Positions 1-6,300 of a stretch of 13,303 nt of DNA are shown here, piece after piece; the stretch's first letter is position 1; each line of letters opens with the position of its first letter. The translations under genes were made by a program, and so were the position numbers. The notes under the pieces were generated by a model, which ran no database searches, was not told where the DNA came from, and worked only from the letters and a program-made list of their open reading frames with translations. This DNA is from JBBQBM01 sp038317375 (GTDB lineage Bacteria; Patescibacteriota; Saccharimonadia; Saccharimonadales; JAGQMS01), in the NCBI GenBank assembly GCA_038317375.1, contig JBBQBM010000016.1, forward strand, positions 1 through 13,303. Reading direction: 5' to 3'.

Positions 1-444
1 GATAGATGAAACGTCATTGTCCGAATTAAAGATTACTACCCCCGCAGTCCGACTGACTAGAATTGGATCAATTTCAAAATCGAAAAAATCTACCGTATCG
101 TAAGCCAGCTCATTCTCGGGATTTATCCATGGTGCTACCAATACGACCTTACCTACTTTTTTGTCATTATTCTCACTAAGCCAGCGTACTAAAAAACCAC
201 CGCCGCAACTATGACCTATAAGTAGAGTTTCTTCTGTTATATCAAACCTTTCAAACTCCTTTTTCCAGGCATCATATCGTGGCCGCCATGGTATTGTCGG
301 CTCTAAGGCAACAGCGAATATATCATTAATCTGTAATTGTTTAGATACCCATGGCACCCAGTGACTATTACTACTTGTTGGGTACACTGGGTTGTAGTAC
401 TCCTCTTCGTCAACATATCCAGGTACAAGAATTGCATTTTTCAT
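1..444 (-). CDS. RBBP9/YdeN-type alpha/beta serine hydrolase, C-terminus cut by window edge
   Basis: Translation from the ATG at 444 reads without a stop to base 1 (148 codons), so only the C-terminus is missing. It opens MKNAILVPGY, the first beta strand and oxyanion-loop region of this family. The nucleophile elbow is GHSCGG at residues 77-82 (Ser79), followed by the strand KVVLVAPW. Near the edge FNSDNDVSSI carries the likely acid of the triad (Asp144, or Asp142). The histidine would lie beyond the window. The family contains small cytosolic hydrolases of mostly unknown substrate, usually about 180-200 residues. There is no signal peptide. The start codon overlaps the pheS stop as ATGA, which suggests translational coupling in one transcript. 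Confident of the fold and family, not of the substrate. Confidence 0.8.
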   Translation of the reverse strand, partial: MKNAILVPGYVDEEEYYNPVYPTSSNSHWVPWVSKQLQINDIFAVALEPTIPWRPRYDAWKKEFERFDITEETLLIGHSCGGGFLVRWLSENNDKKVGKVVLVAPWINPENELAYDTVDFFDFEIDPILVSRTAGVVIFNSDNDVSSI

Positions 445-1478
445 GAGAATTGCCTCAAGAATTCTAGTTTGCCAGACTCGAAGTGACGAACATCTTCAAT
501 ATTGTGTTTAAGCATCACTAAACGGTCAATACCGAAGCCCCAAGCAAAGCCAGAATATTCCTCGGAATCTATTCCTGCCATTTTTAACACATTTGGGTGA
601 ATCATTCCGCAGCCACCAAGCTCTATCCATCCTGATTGGCTACAAATACTACAGCCTTTGCCGCCACAGAAGATACAACTGGCTGCGAATTCGAAGCTAG
701 GCTCAGTGAAGGGGAAATAGAACGGCTGGATCTTCGTAGTGATTTCCTTGCCAAAATAACTACTGAGCCAAGCTTGAATAGTAGCTACTAAGTTGCCGAC
801 TGTTACGTCCTTACTGACGTAGATTCCTTCAAGCTGGTAAAAAGTATGTTCATGTCGGGCATCGACATCTTCGTTTCTGAACACTCGGTCGGGTATAACT
901 ACGGCGATCGGCTCGCCACTTTCTAAACTTGCTTTGTATTTCTTTAGAATTCGGTTCTGCATTGTACTGGTATGAGCAGGTGCTATTAAACCCTCATCCG
1001 TAACGAAAGAATCATAATCGTCACGCGCTGGGTGACCTTCTGCAAAGTTTAGGCTACCGAACATATGGAAATCATCATCTAGCTCCCTCGATTGCACAGC
1101 CGTGAATCCCATGCGATAAAAAATATCTACGCATTCAGCTATTTCAGACATTAGTGGATGAACAGAACCGAGGTTACTCGGCAAGACCTTGGGCTTCTGG
1201 CTACTTTTAGTATTAACATCCCAAGGTGCAGTGATATCAATTGGCGAAACCTCAATTTTGGTCGTAGATATATCTGAAATTGCCTCTTCAAGCTCTTTCC
1301 TTAGATCATTTAATGCTTTACCAAATACTGCCCGCTCGCTCTTGTCTGTAACTTTTAGTTGGTCAAACAATCCTTTAAGCTCCGGAGCGTGCAAAATCGA
1401 ATCCGGCTTATCCAAGGTTTTTAGCCGCGCAAGTAACTTTTCACGTACTTTTATAATTTGTGCGTTGTAATCTGACAT
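441..1478 (-). CDS. pheS: Phenylalanyl-tRNA synthetase alpha subunit
   Basis: This is the catalytic alpha chain of cytosolic phenylalanyl-tRNA synthetase, which with PheT charges tRNA-Phe. The length (345 residues) is normal. The N-terminal 1-75 is the helical arm that binds tRNA. The class II core follows: HPLM at 107-110, the ATP-site segment AHTSTMQ at 168-174, motif 2 around VFRNEDVDARHEHTFYQLEG (199-218), FPFTEPS at 255-261 and motif 3 GFAWGFGIDRL at 310-320. Unusually, four cysteines (268, 271, 276, 279) in the pattern CxxC-x4-CxxC lie between FPFTEPS and GCGMIHPNVL, where the E. coli type has a short non-cysteine stretch; this is probably a zinc knuckle. It lies 18 bp downstream of the flavoprotein gene and overlaps the hydrolase start. 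No pheT follows. It ends in TGA. Confidence 0.95.
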   Translation of the reverse strand: MSDYNAQIIKVREKLLARLKTLDKPDSILHAPELKGLFDQLKVTDKSERAVFGKALNDLRKELEEAISDISTTKIEVSPIDITAPWDVNTKSSQKPKVLPSNLGSVHPLMSEIAECVDIFYRMGFTAVQSRELDDDFHMFGSLNFAEGHPARDDYDSFVTDEGLIAPAHTSTMQNRILKKYKASLESGEPIAVVIPDRVFRNEDVDARHEHTFYQLEGIYVSKDVTVGNLVATIQAWLSSYFGKEITTKIQPFYFPFTEPSFEFAASCIFCGGKGCSICSQSGWIELGGCGMIHPNVLKMAGIDSEEYSGFAWGFGIDRLVMLKHNIEDVRHFESGKLEFLRQFS

Positions 1479-1495
1479 TTTAACTCTTACTACAG

Positions 1496-1501
1496 ATTAT
1501 A
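1496..1501 (-). promoter_or_regulatory. Possible internal -10 box for pheS
   Basis: A perfect TATAAT on the minus strand overlaps the TAA stop of the flavoprotein gene and lies 17 nt before the pheS ATG. At 17 bp spacing the -35 position holds only TTTCGA, a weak match. It could drive pheS independently of the upstream gene, with a leader of about 10 nt. Confidence 0.3.
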
Positions 1502-2087
1502 CGCCAGAACCGTAATGTTCGAAATCTACAACACCACTGATTCTAACTCCAGAAAGTGCTTTAGCGAATTCAACCAGAATTTTTAAAGAATATTCGGCTC
1601 GTGATTTGAACTTATAGTCGTTACTGGCTTCGTCCCAATTATCATCGAGCGCCAGGCCCTCACAACCTTGGGCGATAACATTTTCGCTACTTATAATTAC
1701 GTGTGAGTTTTTGATACCCGACACTCTCAGCTCATCGAGTACATGGACACCTCCTCGACCAGAACTAACGGCACAGATCATTAACGGTTTATTGGCCATC
1801 TCATGACCTACAAATAGCATCATGTTCTTATAGACCACCGATGCCATTCCATTCCATTCCGGAGATACGACTACGTAACCATCAGCTGCTTCTAGCTTGC
1901 CCTTTATTGCCAGCCAATTTGTATTGGAGCTCATTGCGTCGTTATCATCGTAAAGCGGCAAAACCGTTTCATGAAGGTCTAAAAGTTCAACTTCGCCCAT
2001 TTTGCTCACGCGACCAAACAGATAATCAGCAAACCGCCGTGACTGCGACCCAGCCCTAGCGCTGGCAGAAATAACCAAAATCTTCAT
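1497..2087 (-). CDS. NAD(P)H-dependent FMN reductase family flavoprotein
   Basis: A flavodoxin-like fold protein of the FMN_red family (NADPH-dependent FMN reductases, including azoreductase- and chromate-reductase-like proteins), 196 residues, close to family length. It begins MKILVISASARAGSQSRRFA, the first strand plus the FMN-phosphate loop. The second FMN-contacting segment is VVSPEWNGMAS, equivalent to the usual SPEYNGS, and the region SSGRGGVHVLDELR follows the central strand. It is cytosolic, without a signal peptide. The likely role is two-electron reduction of FMN, quinones or related compounds, but the substrate cannot be read from sequence. It heads a probable operon with pheS and the hydrolase. 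Its ATG lies 6 nt after a TATACT -10 box, so the mRNA is probably leaderless. Confidence 0.85.
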   Translation of the reverse strand: MKILVISASARAGSQSRRFADYLFGRVSKMGEVELLDLHETVLPLYDDNDAMSSNTNWLAIKGKLEAADGYVVVSPEWNGMASVVYKNMMLFVGHEMANKPLMICAVSSGRGGVHVLDELRVSGIKNSHVIISSENVIAQGCEGLALDDNWDEASNDYKFKSRAEYSLKILVEFAKALSGVRISGVVDFEHYGSGV

Positions 2088-2107
2088 GTAGTAAGTATAC
2101 TAGGGAT
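2088..2107. promoter_or_regulatory. Symmetric bidirectional leaderless promoter (overlapping -10 boxes)
   Basis: The gap between two divergent ATGs is only 20 bp and is centred on AGTATACT. Read on plus, TATACT (2096-2101) is followed by 6 nt and the yajQ ATG at 2108. Read on minus, TATACT (2094-2099) is followed by 6 nt and the flavoprotein ATG at 2087. The geometry is identical on both strands and puts each transcription start on or beside its start codon. No clear -35 box is visible; both would lie inside the opposite coding sequence. The two polymerases could not occupy the site together. Confidence 0.6.
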
Positions 2108-2602
2108 ATGGCAACATTTTCATTTGATATCGTTAGCGACTACGACAAGGGCGAGATGAACAACGTCTTCGACCAAGCTCAGCGTGAAATAGTCGCTCGT
2201 TATGACTTCAAAGGCTCTAGCGCCTCTCTTGACTGGATGCCGGATAAAGTAGGCTTCAAAATGACCGGCGACAGCCAACTCCACCTAGATTCGATAATCG
2301 ATATTCTCCGCAAAAAGGCAGCTACCCGTGGGATTAGTCAAAAGACATTCGATGTATCAAAAGAAGTAGTCACTACCAACCTAAAAATGTATTGGGACGT
2401 CCCGTTTCTAAAAGGTCTCGACCAAGATAAAGCCAAAAAGATAACGTCCAAGATTCGCGAAACTATGCCAAAAATCAAAACCCAGATTCAAGGCGAAGAA
2501 GTGCGTGTTATGAGCCAGAAAAAGGACGAGCTCCAAGCGGTCATGCAACTCCTAAAAACCCAAGACTTCGACTTCCCCGTCTCTTTCACCAACTACCGCT
2601 AG
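2108..2602 (+). CDS. yajQ: YajQ family nucleotide-binding protein
   Basis: A full-length YajQ/UPF0234 protein (164 residues, standard family length). Diagnostic blocks are the N-terminal FSFDIVSDYD followed by NNVFDQAQREI, the motif RYDFKGSSASLDW, and the C-terminal EEVRVMSQKKDELQAVMQLL followed by FPVSFTNYR. The family has two tandem ferredoxin-like domains and binds nucleotides or RNA; some members (Xanthomonas) bind cyclic di-GMP, others contact tRNA. I see no signalling enzymes here, so a specific ligand is not claimed. It is cytosolic. The gene is monocistronic, transcribed from the shared -10 at 2096-2101 with probably no leader, and no Shine-Dalgarno sequence is visible. Many codons end in C compared with the following glycosidase gene. 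Confidence 0.95.
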   Translation: MATFSFDIVSDYDKGEMNNVFDQAQREIVARYDFKGSSASLDWMPDKVGFKMTGDSQLHLDSIIDILRKKAATRGISQKTFDVSKEVVTTNLKMYWDVPFLKGLDQDKAKKITSKIRETMPKIKTQIQGEEVRVMSQKKDELQAVMQLLKTQDFDFPVSFTNYR

Positions 2603-2650
2603 ATTCACTTTCTAATACGACCCGATCCGACCCTTCCCGACCTGACCTCT

Positions 2651-2684
2651 TGTACATATTTGTATACGTATACAAATATGTACA
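2651..2684. repeat. Perfect 34-bp palindrome
   Basis: The left half TGTACATATTTGTATAC is followed directly by its exact reverse complement, with no spacer and no mismatch. It begins 48 bp after the yajQ stop and ends 64 bp before the glycosidase start. It is AT-rich and not followed by a U-run, so it is not a standard terminator. It could be an operator for a dimeric or tetrameric regulator, a cruciform, or an RNA hairpin with a minimal loop. Its centre repeats GTATAC, which resembles the local -10 boxes. The 48 bp before it are C-rich with repeated CCGA/CGACC units. Confidence 0.85.
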
Positions 2685-2737
2685 TGGGTTTGGCAAAGAA
2701 GTGGTTCTATGCAATCTGTGATATTTGGCTAAAGCGG

Positions 2738-2743
2738 TATACT
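2738..2743 (+). promoter_or_regulatory. -10 box of the glycosidase gene
   Basis: TATACT lies 5 nt before the GTG at 2749 and 8 nt before the ATG at 2752, so transcription would start at the start codon. There is no convincing -35 box and no Shine-Dalgarno sequence. The hexamer is the same as at the yajQ/flavoprotein promoter. Confidence 0.5.
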
Positions 2744-2748
2744 AATAC

Positions 2749-4083
2749 GTGATGAATCCTGAGCACCAAGAACTATTCGATAAGTGCCTTGAAGTTCTTC
2801 ATAAGAACGACAAAGGAAACCATACAAAACCGGCTAGTGGTCTATACCCACATCAGTGGTTGTGGGACAGTTGTTTTATTGCTATTGGCCTTCGACATGT
2901 TGATGTTCAGCGAGCCAAAATTGAAATTGAGACATTGTTCGAAGCGCAGTGGGCCAATGGGATGGTTCCACATATTATTTTTGAACCAGATCGCTCATAC
3001 CGCGCCGAGCGTAACATTTGGAAAAGTTGGTCGTCGCCATTCAGCCCAGACGATCGATCGACAAGCGGCATTAGTCAACCGCCATTAATGGCGGAGGCAA
3101 TTTGGCTTATTGGCGAGAAATTATCAAAAACCGAACGAACTCAGTGGTTTAAGAAACTGCTTGGTGATTTAATTAGACATCATGAATGGTTATACAACGA
3201 ACGCGATCCTCACAGCGAGGGGCTAACTCTTCAAATTCACCCCTACGAAACCGGCCTCGACAGCACCCCACCTTGGCAAGTACAACTCCATGAGCATTCC
3301 AAACCAAAATGGATAGAGTTCATTGAATGGCTAAAACTCGACGGACTCGTAAACTTACTACGCCGCGATACGCGTTATGTACCACCCGGCGAGCGGATGA
3401 CAAATATAGATGCTTTGCTATATTGGGATATTATCGGTCGGTTTCGACGTAAGGGCTGGGACATATCTAAAATTCTGCACCGTTCAGAATTTTGTATTGA
3501 GGATGTGTCTTTTAACAGCATTCTGGTTAGGGCCAATAAACGCCTCATTCAAATTGCAAAAGTTTGCCGCATGAAGGTACCAGAACATTTAACTGAAGCA
3601 ATGAAAAGAACCGAGAAGGCCCTTGAAACACTATGGGACGAACAGACCGAGCAGTTTTATAGTCGCGACTTTATCACTCATAATTTGATCCTAGAGCCTT
3701 CAATTGGTAGCTTGCTGCCACTTTATGCCGGAACAATTTCGAAAGATCACATCTTGAAGCTTAACGACTTGCTCCGCGACCACCGCCAGTACTGGACCAA
3801 CCACCCCGTACCAAGCGTGCCATTAACTTCGAAGTTCTTTAGCGATATCCGCTACTGGCAAGGACCGTCATGGGTTAATACTAACTGGTTGTTAATCAAT
3901 GGATTAAGGCGTTGTGGCCAAAACGAACGCGCAGAGGAACTAAAGCAAAAAACTATCGAAACAGTTAAAAAATCTGGTATCTTTGAATACTTCTCTCCAA
4001 TCGATGGCCGAGGCTTAGGTGCACCAGACTTCTCCTGGACAGCAGCGCTAATTATTGATTTGTTATCTGAAGATAAAGGCTAG
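2749..4083 (+). CDS. GH63 / mannosylglycerate hydrolase-like glycosidase
   Basis: An (alpha/alpha)6-barrel glycoside hydrolase of 444 residues without a signal peptide. Visible motifs are YPHQWLWDSCF (33-43), the aromatic and Asp sugar-binding segment of the MGH1-like/GH63 group; QWANGMVPH (67-75); HPYETGLDSTP (164-174), whose Asp171 occupies the usual general-acid position; YWQGPSWVNTNWL (369-381); and FEYFSP (412-417), where Glu413 sits at the usual base position before DFSWTAAL. Bacterial relatives hydrolyse mannosylglycerate, glucosylglycerate or short alpha-glucosides, so a cytosolic role in compatible-solute or sugar turnover is an inference. GTG at 2749 or ATG at 2752 could be the start; the adjacent -10 suggests a leaderless mRNA. 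It ends tail to tail with rmuC, the stops overlapping in CTAG. Alternative: a trehalase-like enzyme of the same clan. Confidence 0.75.
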   Translation: MMNPEHQELFDKCLEVLHKNDKGNHTKPASGLYPHQWLWDSCFIAIGLRHVDVQRAKIEIETLFEAQWANGMVPHIIFEPDRSYRAERNIWKSWSSPFSPDDRSTSGISQPPLMAEAIWLIGEKLSKTERTQWFKKLLGDLIRHHEWLYNERDPHSEGLTLQIHPYETGLDSTPPWQVQLHEHSKPKWIEFIEWLKLDGLVNLLRRDTRYVPPGERMTNIDALLYWDIIGRFRRKGWDISKILHRSEFCIEDVSFNSILVRANKRLIQIAKVCRMKVPEHLTEAMKRTEKALETLWDEQTEQFYSRDFITHNLILEPSIGSLLPLYAGTISKDHILKLNDLLRDHRQYWTNHPVPSVPLTSKFFSDIRYWQGPSWVNTNWLLINGLRRCGQNERAEELKQKTIETVKKSGIFEYFSPIDGRGLGAPDFSWTAALIIDLLSEDKG

Positions 4084-5132
4084 TCATCGCTTGACGGCTT
4101 GTCGATCAGCATTGTCTCGTGCACCGGCTTTACGCCGGCAATCTTGACGATGTCTTTATCAATTCGCCCAAGTTCTTTGCTGGCGCTGTTATAGTGACCA
4201 ACGGTCGCTCCTAACGAATTACCAAGCTTTTTGTAATAACCATCGTAAGCAATTAGATGCTTTTGCAGCTGCTCGACATTGTTCCGAATAAGCTCAGTAT
4301 CTTTGTGGATCTCTAGGCTTCGAAGCCCTTGCACGATAACTTGAATCATAGCCGAAAGCGTACTCGGGCCAACGATAATTACCCGTTTCTCGACTGCTGC
4401 ATATTGCATTAGGTCGCGTCCACTGACTCCAGCCGCCCCGACTTTATTTGCAAGCAAATCATAATAAATCGCTTCACTTGGAATAAACATTAATGCTTGC
4501 TCCATAGTCTTCTTCTTTGGCAAGATGTACTTTGATGTTTCATCAATCCGTCGCTTGAGATCTTCTTTGAAAGCCTTCTCTAAAGCTGGCCTCTCTGGGG
4601 CTTTAGCGTTAACTAGACGATTATAATTTTCTAAGCTAAATTTACTGTCGATTGGAAGTAGTTTGTCGTCTAGGTGTATCACCGCGTCAACAATCAGTCC
4701 ATCATCAAGCTTATATTGCAGGCTATAAGAACTTGGCGGTAATAAGTTTTGTAAAATTTGATCAAGATAAAATTCGCCCAAGACCCCACGTTGCTTTGGA
4801 TTCTGTAAAACATTTTGCAAGACCTTTAGTTCATCTGCTACATCGACCACTCTACGATTAGTTTCATCGAGCTTCGTTAGTCGCTCGGTGACATCACTTA
4901 CTAGTTTGGCGCTGGCCTCAAGCTGTTTGCCCATACTACGCTGATTGCGATCGGCTTGTTCGCCGAGTTGTTGCGACACACCTTCGCGTAACTTTTCGAG
5001 TTGGCGAGTCATTGCTGTCAGGTCTTGCTTTAAGAGCGAGGCGCTATCACCACTCATGCCAGTTTTTCGGCTAATTAACCAAAAAACCAGCCCCGCGTTG
5101 ATAACTAAAAAGACAATAATTAAAATTTCCAT
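4080..5132 (-). CDS. rmuC: RmuC family DNA recombination protein
   Basis: RmuC-type protein, 350 residues. An N-terminal membrane anchor (residues 3-20, ILIIVFLVINAGLVFWLI) is followed by a coiled coil (about 30-105). The conserved nuclease-like core follows, with LKVLQNVLQNPKQRGVLGE, the strand pair LIVDAVIHL / LLPIDSKFSLENY, the IPSEAIYYDLL block and VIIVGPSTLSAMI. In E. coli, RmuC limits inversions at short inverted repeats, and the core resembles PD-(D/E)XK nucleases (DAVIHL, PIDSKF). It is the last gene of the probable tyrS operon, 27 bp after the membrane protein gene. AAGG a few bases before the ATG can serve as ribosome binding site. Its stop overlaps that of the convergent glycosidase gene and no terminator is visible there. 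Confidence 0.92.
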   Translation of the reverse strand: MEILIIVFLVINAGLVFWLISRKTGMSGDSASLLKQDLTAMTRQLEKLREGVSQQLGEQADRNQRSMGKQLEASAKLVSDVTERLTKLDETNRRVVDVADELKVLQNVLQNPKQRGVLGEFYLDQILQNLLPPSSYSLQYKLDDGLIVDAVIHLDDKLLPIDSKFSLENYNRLVNAKAPERPALEKAFKEDLKRRIDETSKYILPKKKTMEQALMFIPSEAIYYDLLANKVGAAGVSGRDLMQYAAVEKRVIIVGPSTLSAMIQVIVQGLRSLEIHKDTELIRNNVEQLQKHLIAYDGYYKKLGNSLGATVGHYNSASKELGRIDKDIVKIAGVKPVHETMLIDKPSSDD

Positions 5133-5159
5133 TACACCCTTATTCTAGCGCACTTTAGT

Positions 5160-6284
5160 TTAGGGCTTCTTGCCAACTAATTTCGCACCTTCGTTATCGT
5201 CGATCCCGAGCAGATCTCCGCCGACTTCAATGAGATCGTGACGAATAAATAGTGCTCCCAGGCTAGCTTGGATAATGGCAGCAAGCGGCAAAGCTAGGAA
5301 AGCTCCGATCGCTCCGTATAAACTTCCACCTGCAAGAGCGGCTGTAATCGCAACAGCAGGATGTAGTTGCATTGTGTGGGCAGTAATACGAGGGCTTAAA
5401 ACGTAATTTTCAAACTGTTGATAAATTATGACGTAGATTACGAATATTAAAGCCATCCAAGGATTCTCGAGAAGTGCTACGAGCAGAGGGACAGCTGCGG
5501 CAATGTATGTGCCAATGACCGGGATAAACTGCGATATCACACCCATAAACAGCGCTAGCGGTAGCGCAAATGGAACTCCAATTATTAGAAGAAGGATTAG
5601 CGTCGATACTGTCGAGATTGCAGCCAGCAGCAAACGAGAATACAAATAACCGCCTGTTTTTTCGATCGATATTTCCCAGGTGTTTAGTAGCTGTTTTTGC
5701 TGACGCGGCGGTAGAAGTGCCATGACTTTGCGACGAATCTTAGGCCCTTCGGCAACAAGGTAAAAAGTAAACAGCATGATGGTCAAAAACTGGAACAAGG
5801 CACCCGCAATCTTGCCACTCAAGTTGATGATGTTACCGGCAACATTTCCGGCGGTGCTACCAAGAGAAATGTTGGCTTTTTGGATTTGATCAAGCAGCTG
5901 CTTAGTAGTTACTTCAACCCCAAACCAATCGTGGATCAGCTGGCTTATTCTTTTAACCCAATCTGGCGCAACCTTCACAAGTTCGCGAATTTGGTCAATA
6001 ACTAGCGGCACCATTGCACCAATAAACACCATCATTATGACTACAAAGCCTGCAAGTATAAGACCTGTTGCGAGGCCACGCTTCCAGCCTCGCTTTTCAA
6101 GGCGGTTAACTAGAGGCTCTAGCGCAAAAGACAGGAATAGAGCTGTAACTAGCCAAAATACTAAATCTTGGAGTCGGCCTAAGACCACTAGGCCAACATA
6201 GGTGGCCAGCACCGCCCCGATGACTGTAAAAGTGGCGCGTAGTACCCAGGACGGCATTTCTTTTTTTGAGTTATCGTCGCTCAT
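5160..6284 (-). CDS. AI-2E family transporter / PerM-like membrane protein
   Basis: Polytopic inner-membrane protein of the AI-2E exporter family (PF01594), 374 residues. A short acidic/basic N-terminus is followed by a paired hydrophobic region (about 14-58) ending in LFLSFALEPLVNRLEKRGWKRG, a family hallmark. Next come TM segments near 72-95, an amphipathic stretch with APDWVKRI, a TM near 160-180, and a C-terminal bundle containing GVISQFIPVIGTYIAAAVPL, YQQFENYVLSPRI and HPAVAITAALAGGSLYGAIGAFLALPL. The family name is historical: members include Na+/H+ antiporters and PerM, and the substrate here is unknown. The gene starts 16 bp after the tyrS stop, second in the operon. No strong Shine-Dalgarno sequence precedes the ATG. 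Confidence 0.9.
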   Translation of the reverse strand: MSDDNSKKEMPSWVLRATFTVIGAVLATYVGLVVLGRLQDLVFWLVTALFLSFALEPLVNRLEKRGWKRGLATGLILAGFVVIMMVFIGAMVPLVIDQIRELVKVAPDWVKRISQLIHDWFGVEVTTKQLLDQIQKANISLGSTAGNVAGNIINLSGKIAGALFQFLTIMLFTFYLVAEGPKIRRKVMALLPPRQQKQLLNTWEISIEKTGGYLYSRLLLAAISTVSTLILLLIIGVPFALPLALFMGVISQFIPVIGTYIAAAVPLLVALLENPWMALIFVIYVIIYQQFENYVLSPRITAHTMQLHPAVAITAALAGGSLYGAIGAFLALPLAAIIQASLGALFIRHDLIEVGGDLLGIDDNEGAKLVGKKP

Positions 6285-6300
6285 ATCTGAAATTATTGTA

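Noticed and set aside
2613..2621. TAATACGAC, the first bases of a T7 promoter
   Set aside because: The match ends after nine bases and there is no phage gene or phage polymerase context. Chance in a C-rich gap.
5160..6284. Quorum-sensing (AI-2) function for the membrane protein
   Set aside because: The family name is historical and no luxS or receptor is present; only the membrane family is claimed.
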